Assembly (NCBI RefSeq): GCF_028752835.1
Contig: NZ_CP087952.1
Coordinates: 3,780,501 to 3,844,500 of the forward strand
Direction of reading: 5' to 3'
DNA from: Desulfosarcina sp. BuS5
GTDB lineage: Bacteria; Desulfobacterota; Desulfobacteria; Desulfobacterales; BuS5
DNA length: 64,000 nt
Positions 33,889 through 42,349 of the stretch are shown piece by piece. Both the position numbers and the translations under genes were made by a program. The first letter of the stretch is position 1. Every line of letters begins with the position of its first letter. The notes below the pieces were generated by a model that searched no databases, had not been told where the DNA came from, and worked only from the letters and a program-made list of their open reading frames with translations.

Positions 33889-34833
33889 GTGGTAAAAAAA
33901 CAATTATTTTCCGTTATAATTTTTTTTCTGTTTTTACTGTTTTTATTATGCAGCGTCATACCGGTTTGTCCGGAACCTGCTGAAATAAAAACGGCCGTGC
34001 TTGTTTCACGGGATATACGTCCCTATTATGAAACAGTGGAAAGCTTGAATAATGAGCTGGTATCTATAGGCAATTTCAGGATCGAAGAATTTAATATTGG
34101 AAGATATAAACGGAAACAGCTTAATAAAATAGCTGACCATATAAAAAAGAAAAAATTTGATATCTGCATTGCAATAGGCCCGGAAGCCGCATTTTTTATC
34201 TGGAAGGATATACCTGGCCTTAATGCCCTCAAATGCTACACAATGGTACTTGCACCGGAAAAAATTATTGGAGAAAGCGCTGAAAACTGCGGCACCTCAC
34301 TTAATATTCCGCCTGAAATTCAGGTTGAACTGATATCCGGCTGTTTTCCTGATATCAACAGAATAGGGATCCTTTATGATCCGGCGCATAATACTGATTT
34401 TCTTAATAAAACCTTGCGTTATGCCTTAAAAACCGACCTCCGGATAGTTCCGCTCTCAATTTCATCAAAAAAAAATATCCCCTCCGTGCTGAAAAAAAAC
34501 TGGCCTGCCATTGATGCGCTGCTCTTTATACCTGATGAAACAGTAATTTCAGAAAGTATTATTCAGTATATCATAACAGAGTCCATCCGGAAAAATATTC
34601 CTGTAATAGGATACAACCGTTTTTTTTATGATAGAGGCGCCGCTCTTGCCTTTGTGATAGATTATCGGGAAACCGGCATTCAAACAGCCCGTCAGGCAGC
34701 CGCCCTGATCAATAGTCGGGAATGCGGAAAACAAGCGCCGCCGTTTAATGCCCTGTTAAATACCAGGATTGCCGGGCTGTTGAATTTAAAAACCGATTTA
34801 ACAGGATTTCCACAAATAAAGGCGGGCCCATGA
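33889..34833 (+). CDS. Periplasmic ABC-type substrate-binding-like protein
   Basis: A 314-residue protein with a signal peptide (FSVIIFFLFLLFLLCSVIPV), then the two-lobe fold of the ABC_sub_bind (PF04392-like) family: AVLVSRDIRPYYETVESLNN, CIAIGPEAA, IGILYDPAHN and an end region VIDYRETGIQTARQAA. No ABC permease or ATPase is near. It overlaps the sensor kinase by 4 bases (ATGA), so it is more likely the ligand-sensing part of that system than part of a transporter (inference). The start is a GTG at 33889. Ligand unknown. Confidence 0.83.
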   Translation: MVKKQLFSVIIFFLFLLFLLCSVIPVCPEPAEIKTAVLVSRDIRPYYETVESLNNELVSIGNFRIEEFNIGRYKRKQLNKIADHIKKKKFDICIAIGPEAAFFIWKDIPGLNALKCYTMVLAPEKIIGESAENCGTSLNIPPEIQVELISGCFPDINRIGILYDPAHNTDFLNKTLRYALKTDLRIVPLSISSKKNIPSVLKKNWPAIDALLFIPDETVISESIIQYIITESIRKNIPVIGYNRFFYDRGAALAFVIDYRETGIQTARQAAALINSRECGKQAPPFNALLNTRIAGLLNLKTDLTGFPQIKAGP

Positions 34834-36239
34834 AACAGCCGGGTATACATTTCAGAATTCTTGTCACGGCCTTTATCCTGATAAGCTCTGTGAGCTTTAT
34901 ACTGGGCATCACAGGCATAAATATAACCAGGGAATATATCACCAGGCGGTTTACCGATAATATATTTTTTATGGCCCGGCATCTGGCCACAAATGCCGAG
35001 GCCGGCATTATGGTAGGCGACAGGGCCTGGCTGAAACGGCTTGCCGCAAATCTTTTAACGGAAAAAAATGATATTGTGAAAATCAGTATCGCGGATTCTT
35101 CGGGCAATCTTCTGGTCGATATTACAAAAAATTATAAAGGCCCGGATGCTTTTGTGGAACTGCCGGTAATTCCCAGAAAGCCTGTGGATGCAAACAGCCT
35201 GTTTTCATCATCCGCGCTTAATGTTTTATCCGGTAAACTTGCGGAACAACCGGTAGGTAAAATATCGATCAGGTTCACCACCAGAAATATAGATAATCTT
35301 TTGCAACGCATTACGCAAAGGTTTTTCTGGCTTTCCCTGGCGCTTGCAAGCTGCGCCTGCGTTATATTTTTCTTTATTTCCAGATCCATAGTATCAGAGG
35401 TCAGCATGCTGTCCGATACTGCGAAGAAAGTTGCCCGGGGAAATTTTGATTTAAGGGCCGAGCCGGGCCGCCTGCCTGAAACCGGAAGGCTGGCCACGGC
35501 ATTCAACGCGATGCTGGATACGATCGAAAAGAGCCGGAAAGCGCTGAAAGCAACAAATAAAAAAATTATTCGCCAGAGTTCCATGGCTGAAATGGGCAAG
35601 TTTTCCATGATGATAGCCCATGAAGTTAAGAATCCCCTGGCAATTATTAAAGGTTCCATTGATGTGTTGAAAAAAAAACATGACCCGGCCACCAACAGCT
35701 TGATGATTGAATATATAGAAGATGAGGTAATGCGGCTCAACCGGCTGATAGAACATTTTCTTGTATTTGCCAGGCCGGCCAGACCGGTTTTCCGTGAAGT
35801 GGATGTTAACGGACTCCTTGTTGATATAGTCAGCAGGTTTAAAATTCAGGATAATAATGCTGAATTTTTTATAAAGGAAAATATTCCGCAAACAGAATGT
35901 AAAATCATGGCTGATCCTGATCTTCTGTCAAGAGCGCTGGGCAATATAATCAGAAATGCAATTGACGCCGGCAAAAATAAAGACGGCCCTGTTAATATAA
36001 GCGCCAGAACAATTCATGACTTCTGGATCGCCGAGGTTGCAGATCATGGCGACGGCATTCCGGAAGAAGAGATCAACAGGATTTTTGAACCGTTTTTTAC
36101 TACCAAGGCAAAGGGCAGCGGTCTGGGGCTTGCCTTTGCCTCCCAGGCGATCAAGGCGCATGGCGGAATTATAGCTGTAAAAAATATTCCTGAAGGCGGC
36201 GCCCTTTTCAGTGTTGAGTTGAAGATCGAAGAAGAATAA
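34830..36239 (+). CDS. Sensor histidine kinase
   Basis: Inner-membrane kinase of 469 residues. There is a membrane helix near 13-33, a periplasmic region of about 135 residues, a second helix near 168-188 and a HAMP-like region (SDTAKKVARGNFDLRAEPG). The H box is MMIAHEVKNPLAIIKGSIDV with the phospho-acceptor His. N, G1 and G2 boxes follow: ALGNIIRNAIDAG, ADHGDGIPEEEI and GSGLGLAFASQ. Together with the next gene it forms a two-component system of the NtrB/NtrC style. Confidence 0.94.
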   Translation: MKQPGIHFRILVTAFILISSVSFILGITGINITREYITRRFTDNIFFMARHLATNAEAGIMVGDRAWLKRLAANLLTEKNDIVKISIADSSGNLLVDITKNYKGPDAFVELPVIPRKPVDANSLFSSSALNVLSGKLAEQPVGKISIRFTTRNIDNLLQRITQRFFWLSLALASCACVIFFFISRSIVSEVSMLSDTAKKVARGNFDLRAEPGRLPETGRLATAFNAMLDTIEKSRKALKATNKKIIRQSSMAEMGKFSMMIAHEVKNPLAIIKGSIDVLKKKHDPATNSLMIEYIEDEVMRLNRLIEHFLVFARPARPVFREVDVNGLLVDIVSRFKIQDNNAEFFIKENIPQTECKIMADPDLLSRALGNIIRNAIDAGKNKDGPVNISARTIHDFWIAEVADHGDGIPEEEINRIFEPFFTTKAKGSGLGLAFASQAIKAHGGIIAVKNIPEGGALFSVELKIEEE

Positions 36240-36251
36240 AGGAGCTATGTT

Positions 36252-37595
36252 ATGGTCAGGATTCTGGTAGTTGACGATGAAGAAAAGATGAGGCATCTGC
36301 TTGCCATAATGCTCGGCGCCGGTGGTTATGCCGTTGATCAGGCGCCGGATGGCGAAGCCGCCTTGAATATGGCGGCTTCCGGTAATTACGATATCATAAT
36401 AAGCGATATAAGGATGCCGAAAATGGATGGCATTACCCTGCTGAACAGATTAAAGGAGATGAATCTTCCATGCCCGGTAATTTTTATAACAGCTTTTGCT
36501 TCGGTAGATTCAGCCGTTGATGCAATGCGAAAAGGCGCGGCTGACTATATAACCAAACCTTTTGAAGAAAAACGGATTTTGCTGGCAGTGGAAAGGACAT
36601 TAAACATTACCAGGTTAATGTCCGAAAATCTGGCTTTAAAGCAGCATATCAATAAAATTACCGAAAAAGATGAAATTATCAGTGCATCCGAATCAATGTC
36701 GAAAATACTTAAGCTTGCCGGCAAGGTGGCGCAGCGTAATGCCACTGTTTTGATTACCGGTGAGTCGGGAGTCGGCAAAGAGGTTCTGGCAAAATTTATC
36801 CATAACAAAAGTCCCAGAAAAGATGAAAAATTTATACCTTTAAACTGCGCAGCCATATCTGCAGGCCTGATGGAATCCGAGCTCTTTGGACATGAAAAAG
36901 GAGCCTATACGGGAGCTGACCGGAGAACCCTGGGAAAATTTGAGTATTCGGATAAAGGAACACTTTTCCTGGATGAAATAGGAGATCTCCCTTTTGAGGC
37001 CCAGTCAAAACTTTTAAGGGCCCTCCAGGATAATAAAATTCAGCGAGTGGGCGGAAACAGCGAAATTAAGATCGATGTAAGAGTGATCTGCGCCACTAAC
37101 CAGAATCTTGAGCAACTTGTTGAGGACGGCAAATTTCGTGCGGATCTTTTTTTTAGAATAAATGTTTTTCCTGTTCATATTCCGACGCTCTCCGAACGGA
37201 AAAATGACATCATACCACTGGCCGAGTATTTTCTCCGCCGTTTTGATGAGTCTGGTGGAATAAGTTTGTCGGCAAGCTCCCAGGAACAGCTTTTAAATTA
37301 TGCCTGGCCCGGCAATGTCCGGGAGCTTGCCAATGCCATAGAGCGGGCTGTGATTATAGCGGATAATCCGGGGAAGATAACATCTGCGACTCTCTCCTTT
37401 TTGAATTCAAAAGCCCGCCTGGCTGACAAGAACAATAATAATATCCTGTTAAACGGAAAAACATCCCTGGACGAAATAGAAAAAAATCTGGTTCAGCAGG
37501 CGCTTGAAAAATCGAACAATAATCAAACCGCTGCCGCCAAACTGTTAGGTATAACCAGATCCAGATTCAGAGTCCTGTTGAAACAGCTTAACTGA
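36252..37595 (+). CDS. NtrC-family sigma-54-dependent response regulator
   Basis: Receiver domain at 1-120 with LVVDDEEKM and the phospho-acceptor Asp in IISDIRMPKMDG (Asp52 or so). The AAA+ domain has Walker A GESGVGKE, the sigma-54 contact loop as GAYTGA (Tyr in place of Phe in GAFTGA, an accepted variant), Walker B GTLFLDEIGDLP and arginine-finger region. A C-terminal Fis-type helix-turn-helix reads NNQTAAAKLLGITRSRFRVL. AGGAG precedes the ATG. It should activate sigma-54 promoters; two candidates lie in the window at 26056 and 40671, so it could link the sensor to secretion genes (inference). Confidence 0.95.
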   Translation: MVRILVVDDEEKMRHLLAIMLGAGGYAVDQAPDGEAALNMAASGNYDIIISDIRMPKMDGITLLNRLKEMNLPCPVIFITAFASVDSAVDAMRKGAADYITKPFEEKRILLAVERTLNITRLMSENLALKQHINKITEKDEIISASESMSKILKLAGKVAQRNATVLITGESGVGKEVLAKFIHNKSPRKDEKFIPLNCAAISAGLMESELFGHEKGAYTGADRRTLGKFEYSDKGTLFLDEIGDLPFEAQSKLLRALQDNKIQRVGGNSEIKIDVRVICATNQNLEQLVEDGKFRADLFFRINVFPVHIPTLSERKNDIIPLAEYFLRRFDESGGISLSASSQEQLLNYAWPGNVRELANAIERAVIIADNPGKITSATLSFLNSKARLADKNNNNILLNGKTSLDEIEKNLVQQALEKSNNNQTAAAKLLGITRSRFRVLLKQLN

Positions 37596-37603
37596 GGCTT
37601 TTC

Positions 37604-39679
37604 TTGACGAATAAATTACTCATTATATTAAAAGTCTTTGTCATATTATTCCTGCTTATGCCTGCGCCTGTATTTCCGGAAGGTGAAGCCGGGGAAAATC
37701 CTGGTGCGGAAAGCAGTCCCACCATGCTCATGTTTGTGGGAGAGGAACTCAATTTGCTTTCGATTGCATCCCGCCGGGAAGAGAGCGCTTTTAAGGCGCC
37801 TGCCATAGCCCGTGTAATAACCGGCGCTGAAATAAGGGAGCGGGGCATCACCACCCTTGCCCAGGCCCTGGAATATACACCCGGATTTTACATGGCCCAA
37901 AAGGAATGGGGATGTCAGCCTTATCTCAGGGGCCTCCCTGATTCGATTCTGTTCCTGTATGATACGGTGCCCATGGGTATGGAAATAAGCAAAACAGTGC
38001 ATCCGCTTGAACATGAGCTTTCTCTTTCGGCAATTAAACGGGTAGAGATCATCAGGGGCCCCGGTTCCGTTCTCTGGGGGCCGGATGCCTTTGCCGGAAT
38101 TGTCAACCTTGTTCCCCTGACAGGCCGTGATTTTACCGGAATGGAGAGCGGTCTGATCTATAACACACCCCATGACCAGAAAGGCTTTTACGTAAATTTG
38201 GGATATGATCAGGGCCTCTGGGACGTATTTCTGTCCGTCAGCGGCCGCAGGGGACGCGAGGGAAATAATGAAAGGTATAATATTACCCGCTTCTGGGATA
38301 ACGGAATAATTCCGGCTGATCCGGAGAATCGTTTTAAAAGTAAAGGTCTGAATAGTTCCAGGCTGTTTGAAATGGCCGGCAATTTTTCATTTGGTGATTT
38401 CGCGCGCCTTAGCGGCCGTGTGAGCGATTTTAAAAGGCCGGCCGTTTTCAAAAAACCGGATTCAGACATCAAGTGGAGGGAAAACCGCGGCTGCCCCCAG
38501 CATTTTGTAAAGCTTGAACTTAAACAAAGCCTGAACAGACTGTCGGCATTAAGGTTCACCGGATATTTAAGGAATGCTGAAATCGAAAACAGTATAATCG
38601 ATTATTCCGTTACCCAGAAAGAGAGAGCCTTTTATTCCGAAATTCTCTATGACCGGTCTTTTTTTTCCCGCCGCGGGCTTTTTACCGGGGGCGTTTCGTA
38701 CAGAGAAAGGAATATAAGGGATGCGCTTGTATGGGAAAGCTATATGCCCGATTTTCTTGGACCGGAAAACAAGTTTTTTTTACCCCTGGCGCTGGAAAAG
38801 AATTATGATTCGCGTCTTAAATCAATCTTCGGACAATCCTCTTTTAAAATCGGCGATCTGGACCTTATGCTCGGCGCGCGGTTAGACATCCATGATAAAT
38901 ATCCCGATCGGACAAGCTATAATGCGGCCGTAACCTGGGCATTTCACCGCGATAGCATGTTCAAACTTATATATGGAACAGCCTACCGGACCCCCTTTGC
39001 CAGGCAGTTGACAAACAATTCCGAATTTGGTTCGGAGCTAGATCTTGAAAAAATCAGAAACATCGATCTGCAACTGGCCTGGAAGCCTTCAAACCGCGCC
39101 GGCGTCACTCTCTCCTGTTTCATCAGCAGGATTGAAGATCATGTCAAAGAGGATTGCTACGCAGGGCTTTCCCTGCCCAACAGCCAGAAGATATCAGGGC
39201 TTGAAATTGAAGGGAATATAAAACCTCTGCCTACGGTTGAAATTTCGGCAAATGCCTCCTTTATACATGCCGGCGGCAAAGACGAGACTTATTATTACAA
39301 CGATTATATTATTATAAACCATGATAATACAATAACCAGGCACTATACCGATATCAAATATCCTTTTGACAAGGGCCCGGGCACGTTTTTTAATATCAGC
39401 GGCATCTGGAAACCTGTTGAATCAGTCATTTTTTCAACCAGGATAGGCTATTTCTCGTCCCGACGCATGATTCAGCCGCGCACCAATAAAATTTCGACCA
39501 TCCATGGAAGCACGATTGTTGATGCCGGCGTAACTTTTAAAAATTTTATCCTGAACGATCTGGATCTGGTTGTCTCCTGCCGGAATCTTTTTGACCGGGA
39601 TTACAAAACCCCCGGCACATACGGTTCCATCAACGGCGCACCCTTTGAAACAGAATTTATTTTAAGGAAAAGATGGTAA
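37604..39679 (+). CDS. TonB-dependent outer-membrane receptor
   Basis: Receptor of 691 residues with a signal peptide (LKVFVILFLLMPAPVFPEG) and a plug domain: SAFKAPAIARVITGAEIRER, LAQALEYTPGFYMAQ, QPYLRGLPDSILFLYD and VEIIRGPGSVLWGPDAFAGI. The rest is a 22-strand-type barrel that ends in an aromatic residue (LRKRW). The start is TTG with GAGG six bases before, directly after the regulator gene. The transported ligand (siderophore, cobalamin, other metal chelate or glycan) cannot be read from sequence, and no riboswitch is seen. As last gene of the sensor operon it may supply the periplasm with the ligand that is sensed (inference). Confidence 0.93.
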   Translation: MTNKLLIILKVFVILFLLMPAPVFPEGEAGENPGAESSPTMLMFVGEELNLLSIASRREESAFKAPAIARVITGAEIRERGITTLAQALEYTPGFYMAQKEWGCQPYLRGLPDSILFLYDTVPMGMEISKTVHPLEHELSLSAIKRVEIIRGPGSVLWGPDAFAGIVNLVPLTGRDFTGMESGLIYNTPHDQKGFYVNLGYDQGLWDVFLSVSGRRGREGNNERYNITRFWDNGIIPADPENRFKSKGLNSSRLFEMAGNFSFGDFARLSGRVSDFKRPAVFKKPDSDIKWRENRGCPQHFVKLELKQSLNRLSALRFTGYLRNAEIENSIIDYSVTQKERAFYSEILYDRSFFSRRGLFTGGVSYRERNIRDALVWESYMPDFLGPENKFFLPLALEKNYDSRLKSIFGQSSFKIGDLDLMLGARLDIHDKYPDRTSYNAAVTWAFHRDSMFKLIYGTAYRTPFARQLTNNSEFGSELDLEKIRNIDLQLAWKPSNRAGVTLSCFISRIEDHVKEDCYAGLSLPNSQKISGLEIEGNIKPLPTVEISANASFIHAGGKDETYYYNDYIIINHDNTITRHYTDIKYPFDKGPGTFFNISGIWKPVESVIFSTRIGYFSSRRMIQPRTNKISTIHGSTIVDAGVTFKNFILNDLDLVVSCRNLFDRDYKTPGTYGSINGAPFETEFILRKRW

Positions 39680-39707
39680 TGATTCCCGGGGCGTTGCTCC
39701 CGGATTA

Positions 39708-40205
39708 TTAAAGAAGGGAAAAACTGCGAAGTACCGCGCTTAATTTAGCATCATTTTCCGCAAGTTTGCGCAGTGCATGCACCAAACGTGTTGGTACGGA
39801 ACCTTGTTCATGACGTAATTCCAGATCCCGCAACAAATTATTTTCAAGTTCCATTATTTTTTTCTCCAATGGGCGGGAGGCTGTTTTTCGATCCCAGACA
39901 ATAAAGCCTATCAAACCCATAATTCCTGCCAGAACAACCAAAATCAAATTCCATATACGGTCATATTGATTTTCCAGGGCTTCAAATCTTCGATTCATTT
40001 CAGAACGAAAAGCTTCCTGGCCGGATTTCATTTCTTTACGAAGATCTGTAATGCGTTGATTCAGAGCAGACTGGCCAGCCTCCAACCCTGCAAGTTTTTC
40101 TATGATTTCCCGGTCTGATATACGCGGCGCAACTTCAACTGCCTGGATAGAGACCGGAAGGGAAAGTATAAGAGAAAATAAAATAAATAAAGTTATTTGC
40201 TTCAT
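39708..40205 (-). CDS. Hypothetical membrane protein with signal peptide and coiled coil
   Basis: 165 residues, not assigned to a known function. A signal peptide (ITLFILFSLILSLPVSIQA) is followed by a coiled coil (residues about 33-80), a membrane helix at about 85-105 (NLILVVLAGIMGLIGFIVW) and a charged helical tail. Similar small proteins occur in many deltaproteobacteria near various genes. It is convergent with the TonB receptor gene; an imperfect hairpin CCGGGGC/GCTCCCGG at about 39686-39703 lies between them. No operon partner. Confidence 0.68.
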   Translation of the reverse strand: MKQITLFILFSLILSLPVSIQAVEVAPRISDREIIEKLAGLEAGQSALNQRITDLRKEMKSGQEAFRSEMNRRFEALENQYDRIWNLILVVLAGIMGLIGFIVWDRKTASRPLEKKIMELENNLLRDLELRHEQGSVPTRLVHALRKLAENDAKLSAVLRSFSLL

Positions 40206-40316
40206 AATTAAAAAATAGTTTCTTTTTTGTTGAAAATCAAGCTTAAAAAATAAATTTTCTCATGTGGGGTTCCCACGCAGGAGCATGGGACCAGGCAAAA
40301 ACCAGCATCTAAACAG

Positions 40317-40340
40317 TGTAAACTAAATTTGAAGGATGCC
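40317..40340 (-). repeat. Inverted end copy of the 12147 MITE
   Basis: Reading the minus strand gives GGCATCCTTCAAATTTAGTT and then TA, identical over 22 bases to the left end of the element at 12147. The rest of that element is missing here, so this is a solo end or a remnant. Confidence 0.75.
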
Positions 40341-40358
40341 TAAATTTCAAACTTTTTT

Positions 40359-40407
40359 TCGTTCCCGGGCTCTGCCTGGGAATGCGTATCGCAAGGCTCC
40401 GCCTTGC
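40359..40407. repeat. Double-hairpin palindromic repeat
   Basis: Two hairpins follow each other: TTCCCGGG-CTCTG-CCTGGGAA (one mismatch) and GCAAGGC-TCC-GCCTTGC (perfect). The form, a GTTCCC...GGGAAC unit and then a GGCTCCGCC unit, is that of a widespread bacterial palindromic repeat. A related GTTCCCA...TGGGAC unit lies 90 bases upstream. Confidence 0.7.
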
Positions 40408-40670
40408 ATCTGCAGCACCCTGCAAACGCTTACAGCTCAAAGGTTTACATGTAATTGACATTTGATACGGCAATACAGCCCGTGAACGGTTACAAATCAG
40501 GTAATTATCTAACGGTCTATAATTACCCGGCCCTGTAAAGGTGATATTTAACCAACGCTGGTCATATACAACCACGATTTTCTCTCCCGCCCGCAGGACC
40601 ATCCTTTTTGCTTCTCTCTAATTATCTGATTTCAAAAGCTTTTTTAAAAACAGCTCTTAAACCTGTTCAA

Positions 40671-40686
40671 TGGCACATTGTTTGCT
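40671..40686 (+). promoter_or_regulatory. Sigma-54 promoter of the CAP-domain gene
   Basis: TGGCACATTGTTTGCT matches the consensus TGGCAC-N5-TTGC exactly, with GG and GC ten bases apart. The transcript would start near 40697, about 35 bases before the GTG at 40733, with AAAGGAG at 40719-40725 in between. It is the clearest promoter in the window. Confidence 0.8.
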
Positions 40687-40732
40687 TATTTTTAATAAAA
40701 TTTAACGCAAAAAAATTTAAAGGAGCATTCCG

Positions 40733-42178
40733 GTGCGGCATTCAATTTCAATATACGGTATTTCAGTTTTGTTATTTTTATCAAGCTTGGGTTGTACTGC
40801 TGCTGCGGCATCAAATACTGCTGTTCCCGATTCCATTGAACTTTACCTGATACAACTTATAAATAATGCCCGCGTAAATCCGCGGGCCGCAGCAAGCTCC
40901 ATCGGCCTTGACCCTGAAAGTATTCTTGAATCGGATCCCGGGATCAGGGATATCCTTGAAAACGGCCTGCCGCCTCTTGATTATAACGGCAACATCCAGC
41001 TTGCGGCCAGGGAATGCGGGCGCAAGCTGCTGGCAGACAATTTGGTTAACAAAGGAGAATGCAGGCTTGAAAGCAGTCTCCGGGCGCGTGGCTACATACC
41101 GGCCTGCTCAAAAGAGATTACCGGCTCAATAATGTTTTTAAATTTTATCAGTAAGGAAGAGGCTGCCAATCTTGTTTTCAGGGATATTTTAAAAAAAGAG
41201 CTGAACGCAACGGCGGTTGAAGATTTAAAAGTATTAAGCCCGAATGTCAGTGAAATCGGGCTTAGCTTCCGGTCCGGGAATGTCCGGGCTGCCGGAGGCC
41301 ATTATATGGCTTATCTGCTCACGGCTGATTTGGCGGCTAATATCTGTTCGAAAACCGGGTTTCAGCTCCATGCCCTGATTAATCAGGCCCGCTCCTTTCC
41401 TTTGGAAACAGCGCAGGCCTTATCCATTAATCCGGAAGATATTCCTGAAGATTTGAAAGAGAGTTTTAAAAACGGTTTGCTGCCTTATAATTTGAATGAA
41501 ATGCTGGTTGCGGCTGCTGCTGATAAGGTAGATGAGCTTGCCCGGGATATTTACGATTCCCAAAATCCTTCCGGGTCATCAGACCCTTTGGACCCCGTTG
41601 TGGTTAAAGCCGGGCCTGAAGAGCGCCTGGCCGGTTTTGGTTATGAGGCCGGTTTTGCGGATCAGTTCACGGCTTTTCTGATTTCCGGCGGAACTGTGGC
41701 GCCTGGGTCTTCTTATGTTGCCGATCTCTTTTTCAAGGCTCAACTAAGGAAGGAACTCAGTCCTGATAATGAAAATCCTGTTATTTTTTCCGATATTTTA
41801 AATGAAAGCGGGATCCGCTTTTCATCAAGCGATGCAGGTAATCCTTTTAGTATGCAATTTCTGCTTGCGGCCGATTTCGGTTATGCAAAAAAAACGGCAG
41901 GCAGTTTTGTCTGCGGTATGGTTTTTGAGGATTTCAACAGAAACAGGCTTTACGATATTAATGAAGGGCTTGGCGGAATTCAGGTCAGGATATACGGAAA
42001 TCATAAAAATTTGCTTTTTTTCACAAATTCCGCCGGCGGTTTTGAAATACCGCTTGAGTCCGGGAAATATATTGTTACCGCATATCTTCCGGATGGGGCG
42101 GAAGAAATACTTGTTGATATAATTGATAATAATGCGGCTGTCAGGTTTTTGGTTGAACTTGAAAATGACCGGATTTAA
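40733..42178 (+). CDS. Secreted CAP (SCP-like) domain protein with C-terminal beta domain
   Basis: 481 residues. A signal peptide (GISVLLFLSSLGCTAAAA) is followed by a CAP-like domain (LYLIQLINNARVNPRAAASS, LDYNGNIQLAARECGRKL, GGHYMAYLLTAD). A second, diverged CAP-like copy begins at FQLHALINQARSFPLETAQA. The last 90 residues (CGMVFEDFNRNRLYDINEGLGG, given here as FEDFNRNRLYDINEG, then GGFEIPLESGKY) form an SdrD-B/carboxypeptidase-regulatory-like beta domain that often binds calcium. Such proteins act outside the cell; the activity of bacterial CAP proteins is mostly unknown. GTG start with AAAGGAG seven bases before. It has its own sigma-54 promoter, and the giant gene follows. Confidence 0.86.
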   Translation: MRHSISIYGISVLLFLSSLGCTAAAASNTAVPDSIELYLIQLINNARVNPRAAASSIGLDPESILESDPGIRDILENGLPPLDYNGNIQLAARECGRKLLADNLVNKGECRLESSLRARGYIPACSKEITGSIMFLNFISKEEAANLVFRDILKKELNATAVEDLKVLSPNVSEIGLSFRSGNVRAAGGHYMAYLLTADLAANICSKTGFQLHALINQARSFPLETAQALSINPEDIPEDLKESFKNGLLPYNLNEMLVAAAADKVDELARDIYDSQNPSGSSDPLDPVVVKAGPEERLAGFGYEAGFADQFTAFLISGGTVAPGSSYVADLFFKAQLRKELSPDNENPVIFSDILNESGIRFSSSDAGNPFSMQFLLAADFGYAKKTAGSFVCGMVFEDFNRNRLYDINEGLGGIQVRIYGNHKNLLFFTNSAGGFEIPLESGKYIVTAYLPDGAEEILVDIIDNNAAVRFLVELENDRI

Positions 42179-42199
42179 AATCAGAAGATATAATTATGA

Positions 42200-42213
42200 G
42201 TAACCGTTCACGG
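42200..42213 (-). repeat. Third copy of the CCGTGAACGGTTAC repeat
   Basis: GTAACCGTTCACGG is the exact inverse of the phrase at 22308-22321 and nearly all of that at 40479-40493. Here it lies between the CAP gene and the giant gene, followed by GTTTACAGTTTACGG, a looser echo. Confidence 0.65.
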
Positions 42214-42265
42214 TTTACAGTTTACGGTTTTTTAAAAAAGGCAAAATTAATAAATCAGTACGTTT

Positions 42266-42277
42266 AAAGGAGGTGAT
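42266..42277 (+). promoter_or_regulatory. Full anti-Shine-Dalgarno match in a leader
   Basis: AAAGGAGGTGAT is complementary to the last 12 bases of typical 16S rRNA. It is 72 bases before the ATG of the giant gene, which has its own AGGAG at 42339-42343. The only ORF next to it would be eight codons (MPSGVEKI), starting too close for normal use. It might be a ribosome standby site or chance. Confidence 0.35.
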
Positions 42278-42349
42278 GCCGTCAGGAGTAGAAAAAATTT
42301 AACCTTTTTTTACAACGCATGTTTTAATAATTAATTTTAGGAGAAATTT

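Larger units (their letters stand above)
40206..40670. other. Repeat-rich gap upstream of the CAP-domain gene
   Basis: No gene is seen. The gap holds GGTTCCCACGC...GCATGGGACC (about 40268-40292), the inverted 24-base copy of the 12147 element (40317-40340), a double hairpin TTCCCGGG...CCTGGGAA and GCAAGGC-TCC-GCCTTGC (40359-40407), and a copy of the short palindrome at 40479-40493. All are short, non-coding and palindromic, pieces of several repeat families set side by side. Confidence 0.65.

Noticed and set aside
42277-42300. Eight-codon leader peptide MPSGVEKI.
   Set aside because: Its ATG is fused to the Shine-Dalgarno-like site with no spacer, and the peptide has no attenuation-type codons.
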